Shown piece after piece: positions 32,015 to 42,142 of a stretch of 64,000 nt of DNA. The DNA is from Gnetum montanum (taxonomy: Eukaryota > Streptophyta > Gnetopsida > Gnetales > Gnetaceae). Each line of letters begins with the position of its first letter. Position 1 is the stretch's first letter. The stretch covers positions 423,939-487,938 of the forward strand of contig MNCI01004871.1 of the NCBI GenBank assembly GCA_015680685.1, written 5' to 3'. The position numbers and the translations under genes were made by a program. Below the pieces are notes generated by a model, which had not been told where the DNA came from, did no database searches, and saw nothing but the letters and a program-made list of their open reading frames with translations.

Positions 32015-34195
32015 TATTAGAATGGACAAAATTTTTTGATCTTCTCATTTGCAATGAACTTGCTAGATTTTCTCGATCTTCATCATTTACTTTTACAAGA
32101 CCTTAAGGTAACTCTTGTATTGATTTGCTTTTACATTCTTTTGAAGATATTAATTTTATTAAGAAGTTGAAAGTTAGAGAAGATTTAGTGGAGTCTTGCC
32201 ATCATCATATTGAGCTTTTATTGCAAATTCTAATTGTTAAAAATAAGAATAGAAAAAAAAAATCACTATAGACTCATCCCAATAGTCAAGGAAAAATATA
32301 TGAATGCAACACATAACAAATGAGCTTTTGAAAGATGACATAATGAGCTTGGACAAATTTTACTTACAAACTAAGCAAGTTGTGCATTCACAACAACAAG
32401 ATATTTAGATGACTTAGGTTGATGAGGATTACATGTAGGCTAGGTAGAATATTAAGAATGCAAATAAGAGTCACATATAAAGTTTAGTTAAGACATATAA
32501 ATGCTTGATTAGAATCAAGAGAAGGAAATTTATCAGGAAACAACAGGAATATTTTGCTTACATAATTAAAAAGAAACCTATATAGTTTTGGTAATGTTTT
32601 CATCATAAAGCCTCTTCATCATTTAATTTTTCTTTTGAAGATATTTGTTCATTTTACAATAAGTTATTTACATGAGAAGATGATAATTCTACTACTATTG
32701 TATAGTGAGCACCTCTCCAATTTACTCTTGAGGAAGTCATAGAGGGTATTAAAAGCTAGCATTTGGCAAAGCTGTAGATTCAGATGTTTTATATGTAGAA
32801 TTATTAAAGTGGGCAGGGTTTGTTATTCATCGAGAAATTTGGCACAAATTAAATTCAGCAATGGAGCAAAAATTAAATCAACATTGGAAAACTAGTAAAG
32901 CTATATTGTTATATATAAAAGGGGGATAAAAATAATTTGAATAATTATTTAATGATTATTGTGAGTAATAATTTTGCTAAGTTACTAGCTACCTTGCTAG
33001 AAAAGAGAATCAAGCAATGAATCTTCTTTTATATGCAGATGATGTTGCCTTGATTTCCACTACTGCAAAAGGTATGCAAAATATGTTGCAAATTTTAGAA
33101 AATTATTGTCATTTATCTAGTCTTCAAGTGAATGTAGATAAAACCAAATTGATGATTTGGGATACAAAAAATAATTGTTATAACTTCTAATTTGGAGATG
33201 CTAATGTGCAAAAAATAGATTCTTTTGAATATTTGGATCTCATTTACATGAACAATTACATGTGGGGAAAGTGCATCAAAGAAAAAATAGCAGGATGTTT
33301 CAAGGCTTTGTATGCTTTCAAAAACAAGTGCAAAGATTTAGGCCTTTCAGCTTGAAAGGTTAGAAAACAAGTTTTTCAAACTATCATTTATCCTACTATA
33401 TTGTATGAGTGTGTTGTTTGGAGGCCTAGACTTAGTGCTAAACTTTGGAAAGATATTGAGAGAGTGTTCTACTTGATGAGTTAAAGGTGAAGATACAAAC
33501 ACCTTACTCAATCTTATTATGTGAATGTGATTTATTACCTTTAGAAGCAGAAGCCTTATGCTAATTCATTACATACACTCATAGCTCACATATCTCAAGG
33601 CAAGACAAATTCTCTAAAGTAGTTCTTGAGGATTTGCGAGCGTGGTTGGTATTTCTAGCGATTGTAATGATTGGGAAAATGGAATATCTCTTGGGAAGAT
33701 GTTCAAAAAAATCCTAAGCATATTCACCAACTAGTCAAGCAAAAGGTTTTAACACAAATTGGGACTAATGTGAAAGACGAGGGAATTTTATTTACATCAC
33801 ATTGGATCTAATTAACTAGATGTAGAAGCTCACTATCTCTTAGTTGCTATTCCTATCAAGTATCAAAATGCTATTAGCAAGCTTCACTTAAGTTCTCATC
33901 ATCTTAGATTTGAAAGCAGAAGATGGATTCAACTCCCCAAAGAAGAGTGCTTTTGTAGATTATGCATATTAGAAGCCCTTGAAGATGGGTTACATGTGTT
34001 TTTTTTTTCTTGTGTTATGAATACTCATTTGAAGAAACATTATAATATTATAGAAAAAAGCCTATAAGACTTGTTTTTTATGCCCCTACTGATGCTTGGT
34101 CAATTTGTAGAGTTTATCTTTATTTTTCATAAAAATGTAATATTTGTCTAATAGATCCTATGTGTCTTTGAACATAATAAAGCTTCATTTCATTT
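32015..34195 (+). mobile_element. LINE of unusual type inserted into the copia RT
   Basis: The plus strand has endonuclease-like text (SSSFTFTRP, GNSCIDLLLHSFEDI, near 32080-32150), RT finger text near 32710-32920, the catalytic LLLYADDVALIS (about 33020-33055), then QVNVDKTKLMIW and a C-terminal region LSSHHLRFESRRWIQLPKEE, CFCRLCILEALEDGLHVFF. Many stops. An AATAAA is at about 34177. The C-terminal C-x2-C ... H pattern with H-x-L-x-x-E-x-x-R-W upstream differs from plant L1 zf-RVT. It interrupts copia exactly before the FVDD box. Confidence 0.65.
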
Positions 34196-34199
34196 CCTT

Positions 34200-35660
34200 T
34201 CATAATACAAGTATGATGGTCCTTTGTGAGTAATTAGTTAAATAAACATATAAACTTACTTTTACATCAAATCTCTTAAACTTTTCTTGATGTAAATAAT
34301 CATCAAACTTTATGTACCATTTATAATACAAGGATTTCTTTAGTCTATAGAAAAAATCTCGATAGGAATTTTACATATCTCCATTCAAAAATACAAAATT
34401 GATATAGCTTCCAACCTTAAGCACTTGTAAGGGATAGAATAACTCTTATGGTTTTTTGCTTCATGGTTTGAGCAACAGTCTTTTAATAGTCTATATCTTT
34501 ATGATATGCATAGATTTTTACCACTAACAATGTCTTATACTTATCAATGGTTTTATTATACTTTCTTTTGATCTTGAACACCCACCTACACAACAACACT
34601 TTATATAAAATTTGGTAGGCATGATAAGTTCCCAAGTTTTATTCTTTTTAAGCATATCAAAATTTTCCTCCATAGCTTTTATTCCATCTTTTTTCTTAAG
34701 TGCTTCTTGAACACTCATGGGCTCACTAGCTTCAAACATATCTTTTGAATCAGTTAACTTGGAAAGATCTTACACTAAAAAAACTTTTCCTCTTCTTAAA
34801 CACTTCATTGACAACTCATTAATGTGTTACATCTCTATTGGACTCAAATACTGTAATTGATTTTGAAACCATAATAATTGATAATATATAGTTTTAGGAT
34901 GTTGGATAGAATTATCTTCTTGATTCATGATAACTTTCTCATCAACATCTTCTCTTTAGGAACTCCTAGATTAAGATAGATTCGTAACCTTAGAAAAAGG
35001 ACTCATTACCTTCTCATCTAAAACCATTGTAGTTGTGTTTGAATTTGAAAATATATCATAAAAAACCACATCTCTATAATTATGTATGTTTTTTCACCAT
35101 TATTAACAGTTTTTTTGAAGACATCAAAAGATGGTGGCAAAGCTTTTAATAAATAAAATTTAAAGGTCTACTCGGATACCTTGACATTCTAGGTTTGGAA
35201 CCAATCTTGTATGGCTAAGACTTTCTTCACCAATGTGGAGACTAGTTCTAACTCCTTCAATCACATAGTGTTAAGCTAATTTTGGAGAGAGACTATCTTT
35301 CATTCATTCCTTATTTCAAAGGTCTCTAAATCATCCACATTTTATATGCAGACTCTTCTTTTTCAACTAATTAAACATATTTCTCAGAGATGCTCAAGCA
35401 TATTAGCATTTGTGACACACAGTTATTGTCATCCATGACTATAGTTTGAAGTAGACAATCTTCTAGGTCATTTCCTCTTAATAACATTCTTATTTAAATA
35501 TTCCAAACATTAAAATTAGTAGCTATGATAACTTGGCTCTTAACAATGAACATACAACTTTTTTGGTCTTATCATTGATGATTATAATTTGCTGGCTTGA
35601 CCACCCATGGGTTCAACAATAGTTAAGAAGTTGAAGTAGTTTTCTTCTTCTTGGAAATTG
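34200..35660 (-). pseudogene. Ty1/copia element, gag and RT N-terminal half, right part
   Basis: 34524-34739 reads EASEPMSVQEALKKKDGIKA, then MEENFDMLKKNKTWELI, the start of copia RT; further down NFVFLNGDM and RLKKSLYYKWYIKFDDYL lead to the LINE junction. At higher coordinates gag-like text of the UBN2 type is visible (ALPPSFDVFKKTVNN near 35140). Integrase is not found between them, so the element is deleted as well as split. No LTR could be fixed. Confidence 0.65.
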
Positions 35661-36359
35661 GATTGAATAATCACACTCACAAACTAATGTTATATAATAC
35701 CTTGTAGAAAATGATAAAAAAGCATGTAAACCATAAACAAGATCTTTTTAGTAGTGAGTATGGTTAAAGGAAATATAGACCATAATGCTAAGGTAATCTT
35801 CTAATTCTAGAGTTAGAATGTCTTAATATTTAACATATTAGAAATTGATGAAGTAACATAACTATAACCACAAAAACATCATTCTTCATTAAAATAATTA
35901 AAGAATCATCACTAGGAGCCACAATCATGATCCCATCAAACTATCTAAACATTATATCAATTGTGAAAATTATGAACTATGGACATTATAATATACAATT
36001 GCCTAAAGTTGTACATGGTTTGGCTCACCAATGATCCAATGTTGAGAGTGATATTTCCAAACATTAAGTAGTAATCACTATAGTAATTTTCTAATATAAT
36101 TTTTATTGATCAAAATAGTGAATGTCATATTTAAATAACTTGGTCTATAATCTTTCAAAATTCATTACATTTCTTACTATTAAGATGTTGCTTTTATGGA
36201 AACAAATGTTATTTTCATAATGTTAATGTCTTAATGTAAATTTTCACATCATATAAAGTTTGGATTAAACTAGAAGTAACTTTTAACATTTTCATTGATT
36301 TTTATTTTAAAAAATAAATTACAATAAAATATTTTGACTTCAACAAAAATAAAATTGTA
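35661..36359. other. Stretch without a recognisable gene
   Basis: AT-rich, stop-dense in all frames. It could include the copia 5' end, but no LTR edge or primer site was found. Confidence 0.3.
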
Positions 36360-36752
36360 GTTATGCATTCTCATCCATCAAATCCTAGACTCAGTCCACA
36401 TGATGGGCCAAGTCCATCAAGGAATTTTTTTTCTAACATGATCATATGCAAGAGCCTTGACTGAATTAGGAGGTTTAGTAGTATCTTTAATACTTTTGAC
36501 CTCCTCTCTGCATGATGGATGGTAATTATGCTCCTTAGCTGATTATTGCTTCCTCCATTTTTTTTCAATGCTAGCAATGGTGTTTAGGAGTGCCTTGATA
36601 TAAGCCACTAACTTTTTATGAACTTGGCCCATTATGTACATGTCCATGCACTCTCTCATCTCTTGCCTTAGTCTCTTAACAATATGCATCAACCTCTTTC
36701 ATTGGATAAAATCATGGTTCGGACAGTGGTCAGAAGTCTTCATGTACCTCTC
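36360..36752 (-). pseudogene. Gag fragment of element I, C-terminal part
   Basis: Minus-strand text reads RLRQEMRECMDMYIMGQVHK, KKWRKQQSAKEHNYHPSCRE. It aligns with the A gag block GLRHETKRTLGTYAQGRLSE ... VEEYNRDPSL, so it is a distant Gag of the same clade. It continues, after an 84-base duplicated overlap, at 39077 on the other side of insertion G. Confidence 0.6.
36669..36752. repeat. Left copy of an 84-base direct duplication flanking insertion G
   Basis: The 84 bases ending exactly at the LTR edge (36752) recur at 38994-39077 with two differences, both C here and T there. The duplicated text is gag of element I. Confidence 0.9.
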
Positions 36753-37705
36753 TAATGAGTGGCAAGGTACCCCTACACTCAACCATATGAAACGAGTGTT
36801 GCACGTGCGATCTGGTCGAACTCCGCAGATGGACTAGTTGTGGCACCTAGATAGTTAGCCTTAGGTCGTAGTTCGTTGTCTTCCCACCTGGACTAGTATT
36901 GCATATGTCACGTATGGTTTAGTCCAGATGAGGTGTATGATGTGTTCCTAATTCTATGCTACTCCTGAAGGCAGTGGAAAATAATATTAACTAATCTAAG
37001 CTAAGAGGAAAAGGGTAAGAAAATCTAATCTAGCCTAAGTGCGATGAGCAACCGATTCCTTGATCAACCGTACACATATTGGACTTCGTGCACGACTACC
37101 ACTGGGACTACCAAGCATAGATCCTAGGTATGCCACTGGGATTACCAAGTGCAGATCCCAAATACGCCACTGGGTTACCAAGCATAGATCCTAGCTACAC
37201 CACTGGGCTACCAAGCAGTCACACTTAAATGCTCGTAATCAAGTCAGATTTGTTCCGCGTTCTAGGAGTTTAAGGGTGAGAGAAAGAAAACAGTAAATAA
37301 CATTAAATAAATAACAAATAAATAAGTAACAAATTGAATGCTTCAATGATGAAGTAATCTCGATCTTTATTGCCAGTCATGTGCGTGTCCAAGTACGGCA
37401 CACTCGAATAAAGACACCGTACAATTACATTCACCACACTGCGGGCAGACATGGGAAAAAATCTAACTCTGGAGGGATCAAACTACCAGAGCTTCGCTAC
37501 TCTAAAACTAGGATCTCAAATGAGGGAGAGCTACCTCTTATTTATAGAAATTTTGGCTGACTGCGATATTGCATACACGATATCATGGGTAGATGAGATA
37601 TCGCGTACACGATATCGCAGCCCATGAGATATCGCATACGTGATATCACGACCCATGATATAACGTGGGTGTGTTATCGTGGGTGCCTTAATGTGACCAC
37701 CAGCA
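36753..37705 (-). repeat. LTR of insertion G
   Basis: Aligns with LTR A over its whole length, from TGCTGGTGGTCAC in element orientation to the edge TAATGAGTGG on the plus strand. The TATA box is at 37538-37546 (minus strand). U3 carries about seven GATATC-type motifs (37560-37675). It is about 100 bases longer than LTR A, largely because of a tandem repeat at 37098-37217. Confidence 0.85.
37098..37217. repeat. Four-copy 34-base tandem repeat inside LTR G
   Basis: CCACTGGGACTACCAAGCAT and its variants occur four times with a period of about 34 bases (starts near 37099, 37134, 37168 and 37200). LTRs A and B have only one to one and a half units at the same place, so this is a copy-specific expansion downstream of the TATA box. 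Confidence 0.8.
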
Positions 37706-38205
37706 ATACGTAACCCCCCTGTGCTAATCAACATCATTTTCAACTGCTCATGCAGGGGGAGTTTTTCAAAATTCCTCTCTACGACTTGCGATTACGCGTC
37801 CCTTGCTTTCATATCCATAACTCGCTCGCTGGTACTCCAATTTTCATTCCGTTTGAAACTACTTGAACCCAGAGTGTTTAGCTTAGTCGTGGGGGAGGGG
37901 GCACATGCCGAATAGCGTATAAATTTTTTGAAATTCATCATCACCCAAAGGAAATTATTAAGGGGAATTAGTTATAAAATAAAGAATAAAATGTGTCAAA
38001 CACAATTTCATCCCCTTAGCTATACCAGAAAATTAAATTGGGAAACGACCTAAGCAAAGAGGACTCAACATTATAATATTTTAGGGACATGTTCTTCCAA
38101 TAATTAACATCACATGGAAATAAAGTAAATTTATTAAGGCATGCAGTAAGGTATAACCTAACTTTGGTAACAACCTTACTAACAATTGGTCCCGTGTGAT
38201 TGCAG

Positions 38206-38802
38206 ATGGCCCCGAAACGCGGATAACAGGAAGGTCCTGCTCAAGGTGCGATTGAACGATCTCAAAGAGGTGGAAGACAAGATCCTACCGGACAACATGC
38301 AGAACAGGAGGAACAATCATTCACTGTTCATCAAGAAGATCCTCCTACCGTACAGTCTGTGTAGGCAGAAGCAGGAGATACCCTCTCTGAAAGTGGTGTC
38401 TGGTACTCAAGGGAAACATACCAATTTTAACATAATAAAGCAGAAGGCACCATGGTTAACATTTGTGGTGTGACTATTGATTTCTCTATTCAAGACATTT
38501 CGGAAGTATTAAACCTTCTGAACACAGGGCCAAAGGTTACTCAGAACTAGCTGGACACTTTTAGAACCGAGCAACTTAATAAATTGTTGACAGAGAATAA
38601 AAGGGTGGCGGAAGAAAAAGAGAAGGCTGACTGGGCTGCATCTATAGCACAAGTGCAAACTTACATGCACGCCAAGGCACTCAAGGCCTTACAGGAGGAG
38701 AAACTCCAGGCCACACTTCAACGCCATCAAATCCCAAGACCTGGAGCAAAAGAAAAGGGAAAGACACTAATGGAGGAGCCACCGCCACCAGGAACTACAT
38801 GA
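38206..38802 (+). pseudogene. Env-position ORF (unknown protein) in insertion G
   Basis: One frame of 198 codons runs from an ATG (MAPKRG) to TGA-less end at the TGA of PGTT-stop near 38802, with four internal stops; each follows a position that fits CAA to TAA or CAG to TAG change. The N-terminal half is Gln/Glu/Arg-rich; the C-terminal half (TFRTEQLNKLLTENKRVAEE, then AASIAQVQTYMHAKALKAL) predicts a coiled coil, then PRPGAKEKGK and a Pro run. TTACTAAC and GTGTGATTGCAG just before the ATG form a branch point and 3' splice site. It lies between pol and the polypurine tract, where Athila elements carry the env-like gene. No signal peptide or membrane segment is seen. Confidence 0.55.
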
Positions 38803-38963
38803 GTTCCACCATTTTTGTAGTTGTAGTATTTTTTCTCTGTGTTGTGTCTTCCCATACTACGGCATTAGTCCATTTATTTTTCCAATTAATAATCCCATAC
38901 CTATCCACTGTGTAATTAATTAAGCTTGTTCTCCTTGTAACTCGAGGACAAGTTTTTATTCAG

Positions 38964-38975
38964 TTGTGGGGGTAT
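38964..38975 (+). promoter_or_regulatory. Polypurine tract before a truncated LTR start
   Basis: GTTGTGGGGGTA is followed by TGCTGAGATGCGATTCGCA, which matches the beginning of LTR A (TGATGGGATGCGATATCGCA). The LTR is cut after 19 bases, where the right copy of the 84-base duplication begins. Confidence 0.6.
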
Positions 38976-38993
38976 GCTGAGATGCGATTCGCA

Positions 38994-39077
38994 TAGTCTC
39001 TTAACAATATGCATCAACTTCTTTCATTGGATAAAATCATGGTTTGGACAGTGGTCAGAAGTCTTCATGTACCTCTC
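38994..39077. repeat. Right copy of the 84-base direct duplication
   Basis: 82 of 84 bases equal 36669-36752. It restores the gag reading of element I to its right. Confidence 0.9.
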
Positions 39078-40020
39078 CATGGTGATGGCAAGAGGCTCAC
39101 AGGCTTGTTGCCTCCATCCCGCCATCTCCTTTCAGATTTTTGAGATTTGGGGCATAAGTTGAAAGTTTCATATAGAATACCTTGATCATATCTACTCATT
39201 GTTGTATTGATTGAGGAGGCAAAGATTTATATTAGGTTTTTTCATTTTTAGTGAAGGTAGGGGGAAACTACTACACCTTTTGCCAATCACTTATGATTTC
39301 TTAAAGATAGCAAGCATTGTTATAGGCTTGCACATGAAGCTAGGGATCATCATTGATATACCCTTTATAGGTTGGGACATCAGACATGTTAATTCACTTG
39401 ACCCTATTGTCCCAAACATGCTTTCTTAAAATGTATATAGCTTTGGTCAAGTCATGATAATCAACTTAGTCAAAAATGGGAATCATCATTATCATTAGCA
39501 TTTCTAAAAAAAAGTAGATGCTAGAACCTAAAAAGAATGTCATCATGTTGAGCTACACTTGATGCAAATTTACCTAAGTAGGAGCCTTAGTGGTGAGCTA
39601 ATCCTTTGCCTTTCCTATTTTCTTGAGCATCTTGCTCCTCATCTAAGTGGTTAGATGTAAAGCTATGGCTAGCTTCTTCTTTCGCCATCTAATCCTAAAG
39701 ATCTTACATGTACACAAGCTCATAATCATCAAGCATAGGTTTATGAGCCTTTTACATCTCACGTTCATCCTCAAGCCCCATATTGATCAAGGCATCAATG
39801 AGATCATCAGGTGAAATAATAACTAGATCTCTTGTGAACTAGCCATGAGCATCTATCCACCTCCCTTTCTTATTTTGATGATACATTGGTACAACTAGTA
39901 AAAGGGTCTTATCCTTTAAGTTTTTGAAAGGAATAAAAGCTTTTCTCCATTTTGGTGCATCACTAGTGATCTTAGATGAACTCTTAGCACTCTCTACAAT
40001 TTTGTTCACATTTACAATAA
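39078..40020 (-). pseudogene. Gag fragment of element I, N-terminal and capsid part
   Basis: Minus-strand text includes VNKIVESAKSSSKITSDAPK and FKNLKDKTLLLVVPMYHQNK (about 40015-39880), SPDDLIDALINMGLEDERD, a charged linker, and WRQQACEPLAITMERYMKTS, then DHCPNHDFIQ, equivalent to the EPLDxAMxRYY ... CPGHGY block of A-E. It then runs into the duplicated segment and on to 36752-36360. More diverged than A-E, so a separate subfamily. Confidence 0.55.
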
Positions 40021-41081
40021 TCTACATATACAAAGCTAAAACACACACTAGAATTGAATAAAATTTAAAATCATAAATGTACAAGTATTTGTAGATAATT
40101 CACCAATGTCCTCCTTAACAACAACAAAAATGATAGGGGTCTTGCTAGTTTTGAACCAATGGAATATATCATACAAATAGTAGTGCGATCCAGTTATAAG
40201 CTTTGAGGATGATGTTGAGTGGATTACCAAGAACACTTATGTATATCATTACATTCAATAAATATGAAAGATATCATAATACATATGATATAGATAGAAA
40301 ACTTTGTTGCCATGGTCTAAGGTTGAAAAAATATATATAATTTTATGTTTTATAATTTTTATGGACTTTATGAATATAAAAATAAAATGAATATAAATAT
40401 ACATGCATTGCAATCCCACATAGGAATAGGGACAATGTTTGTGTTACAATCCCTTAGGGGGTAGGTGCACCACACACACACACACACATGCATACGTGAA
40501 ATGTAATAAAATGGCTCTTAGTTACAACCTTGATGATCCAATATCATGCTGTATAGTTGTGACCTTTTTGGGTAAGTTTGAATCATTGAAACTTATGAAA
40601 ATAAGGAAATACATATTATTAATGATATTAAATTTTATAATATTTTTAGTATTTTAATATTTAAGGCATTAAGGATGCAAAAATGAGGAAAACCATAAGC
40701 TTTATTCATTATGCAAACATTGGACTCTGCTTTGATCAAATGGTTCTAGTCTATGTAAGCAAGGTAGTACTCTAACAGAGTCTAGCTATACTTGTAAAAG
40801 CAACAACTCAAAACACATACAAGATAGGGAAGGAATCACTTACCCAAGGAAGAAAGAGCTCTTCACATGAAACCAGACATCAAAATCCCAAATGAAATGC
40901 TTGGAACTAAGTTCATTTTTTATGGAGCTCATCCTAATTATTTATAGTTTTTACACCATAACAACAAGAGTTTGCTAGTGCCTAGGCATTAATAGAGGTT
41001 TGTCAACATAGCTTGGACAACCTAGACCATACCTGAAGTGGCCAAAGAGAAAAAGTACCTAAACTAAGGCATCAACTCGAA
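40021..41081. other. Stretch without a recognisable gene
   Basis: Stop-dense AT-rich sequence. It holds a CA microsatellite (40471-40489). The part 40680-41080, with AAGCTTTATTC-like and TATTTATAG-like words, may be a decayed LTR but no partner was found. Confidence 0.3.
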
Positions 41082-41106
41082 GGGGGAGGGGGGTGGGGGT
41101 GGGGGG
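41082..41106 (+). repeat. G-quadruplex-forming tract
   Basis: Four G runs of five or six bases separated by single A or T bases (GGGGGAGGGGGGTGGGGGTG and on). This fits the canonical quadruplex pattern with one-base loops. TGTGGAATGTTGC follows, so it may also be an expanded polypurine tract before an LTR. Confidence 0.7.
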
Positions 41107-41209
41107 TGTGGAATGTTGCTTAAGTGCTCCTACATTAACACAAGGGGTGCACTAGTGTAGGGAATCTAGCATATTCCTACCATCATAATTTTCTCTTATT
41201 TTTCTAGAT

Positions 41210-41735
41210 GAAAGCTAGGAGGCCTAAGAACATGTCAAAACCTTTGGAGGGTCTCCAAACAAAGCCAAAATATTCTTGAGAAGCTTGGAACATGTTCCAA
41301 CTCTATGAGTGGGAATAGGAGGGAAAGGATGCATACCTTAGAGATAGAAACCTTAACCATATTTGTGAAAACCATAAACATAGGATGCATGAGATACATC
41401 TTGAATCTAGGGCTTACAATTGACTTACAAAATATCACAAGATGACTCATTAAGATCTTAGTCCAAGAGGTGTTGATGGATTTGGCTCACAAGATGGATC
41501 ACGTGTATGATGCTATAAACATAAAGATGGTGACTACTCTTAAGGAAATTAAAGATAAGATAATTGACATTTTGCTAAAAGCTATTACACCTTATGGTTG
41601 TAAGAAGAAAGATTATTGTAAGGGTAAATGTAAGATCTCTTTGTCAAAACATGTTGAAGTAGAAGAAGGGATATCATACTTTGATTATAAAGATTCTTGT
41701 AAGTATTACATATACCTTTATAACATATAGTGCTA
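41210..41735 (+). pseudogene. Gag C-terminal fragment, element H
   Basis: The open part (41470-41730) reads LMDLAHKMDHVYDAINIKMV, KDKIIDILLKAITPYG, then KGKCKISLSKHVEVEEGISY and CKYYIYL. It aligns with the basic linker and zinc knuckle of family Gag (KGKITISDEVVD ... CEICHYD), but the second Cys of the knuckle is Tyr. It is followed closely by a truncated LTR, so the pol genes are lost. Confidence 0.55.
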
Positions 41736-41774
41736 CAAAGTGGTGGCTCACATGATCAGTGAGATAGTATGAGC

Positions 41775-42087
41775 TGAGATGCCTATTAATCCTAAGTTTA
41801 GATTCTCTCCCCCTACTCTCTCTCTCTCCCTTTTCCTCCTAGCTTAATTAAAGTTATTTTCTATTACCTCTAGGAGTAGCACTAGTTTAGGACTGCATCA
41901 TACACCTCACTCTAGAATAAACCATATGTGAAAAAGAAAATACTAGTCCAGATGGGAAGATAGCAAATTGCAATCAATGAGTAACTATCTAGATACCACA
42001 ACTAGCCAATCTGCGAAGTTCGACCAGATCGTGCATGAAATGCTCATATTCGTATGGTTGAGTGTAGGGGTACCTTGCCACTCATCA
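41775..42087 (+). repeat. Truncated 3' LTR of element H
   Basis: The last 310 bases of an LTR in plus orientation: AAACCATATGTGA, CTAGTCCAGATGGGAAGATAG, GAAGTTCGACCAGATCGTGCA (listed in part), ending GGGGTACCTTGCCACTCATCA. It is the reverse complement match of LTR G. No primer site follows, so it is a 3' LTR. Confidence 0.7.
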
Positions 42088-42142
42088 ATCATCCTAAGGT
42101 GTTAGCTCCTCACACAACCCTAAAAAATTCCTAAATAAGATA

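Larger units (their letters stand above)
36753..38993. mobile_element. Insertion G: two 3' ends of the Athila-like family joined in inverted order
   Basis: From left to right: a minus-strand LTR (36753-37705), its polypurine tract reading leftwards (AGCACAGGGGGG, near 37713-37725), then a plus-strand 3' region (from about 37745) with the env-position ORF, a polypurine tract reading rightwards (38964-38975) and the first 19 bases of an LTR (TGCTGAGATGCGATTCGCA). The left edge is a true LTR terminus; the right edge cuts the LTR. The two parts point away from each other. Gag and pol are absent. Confidence 0.7.

Noticed and set aside
37531-37743. Minus-strand 70-codon frame
   Set aside because: It is a translation of the GATATC-rich U3 of LTR G.
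40471-40489. CA repeat as a regulatory element
   Set aside because: A simple microsatellite with no supporting context.
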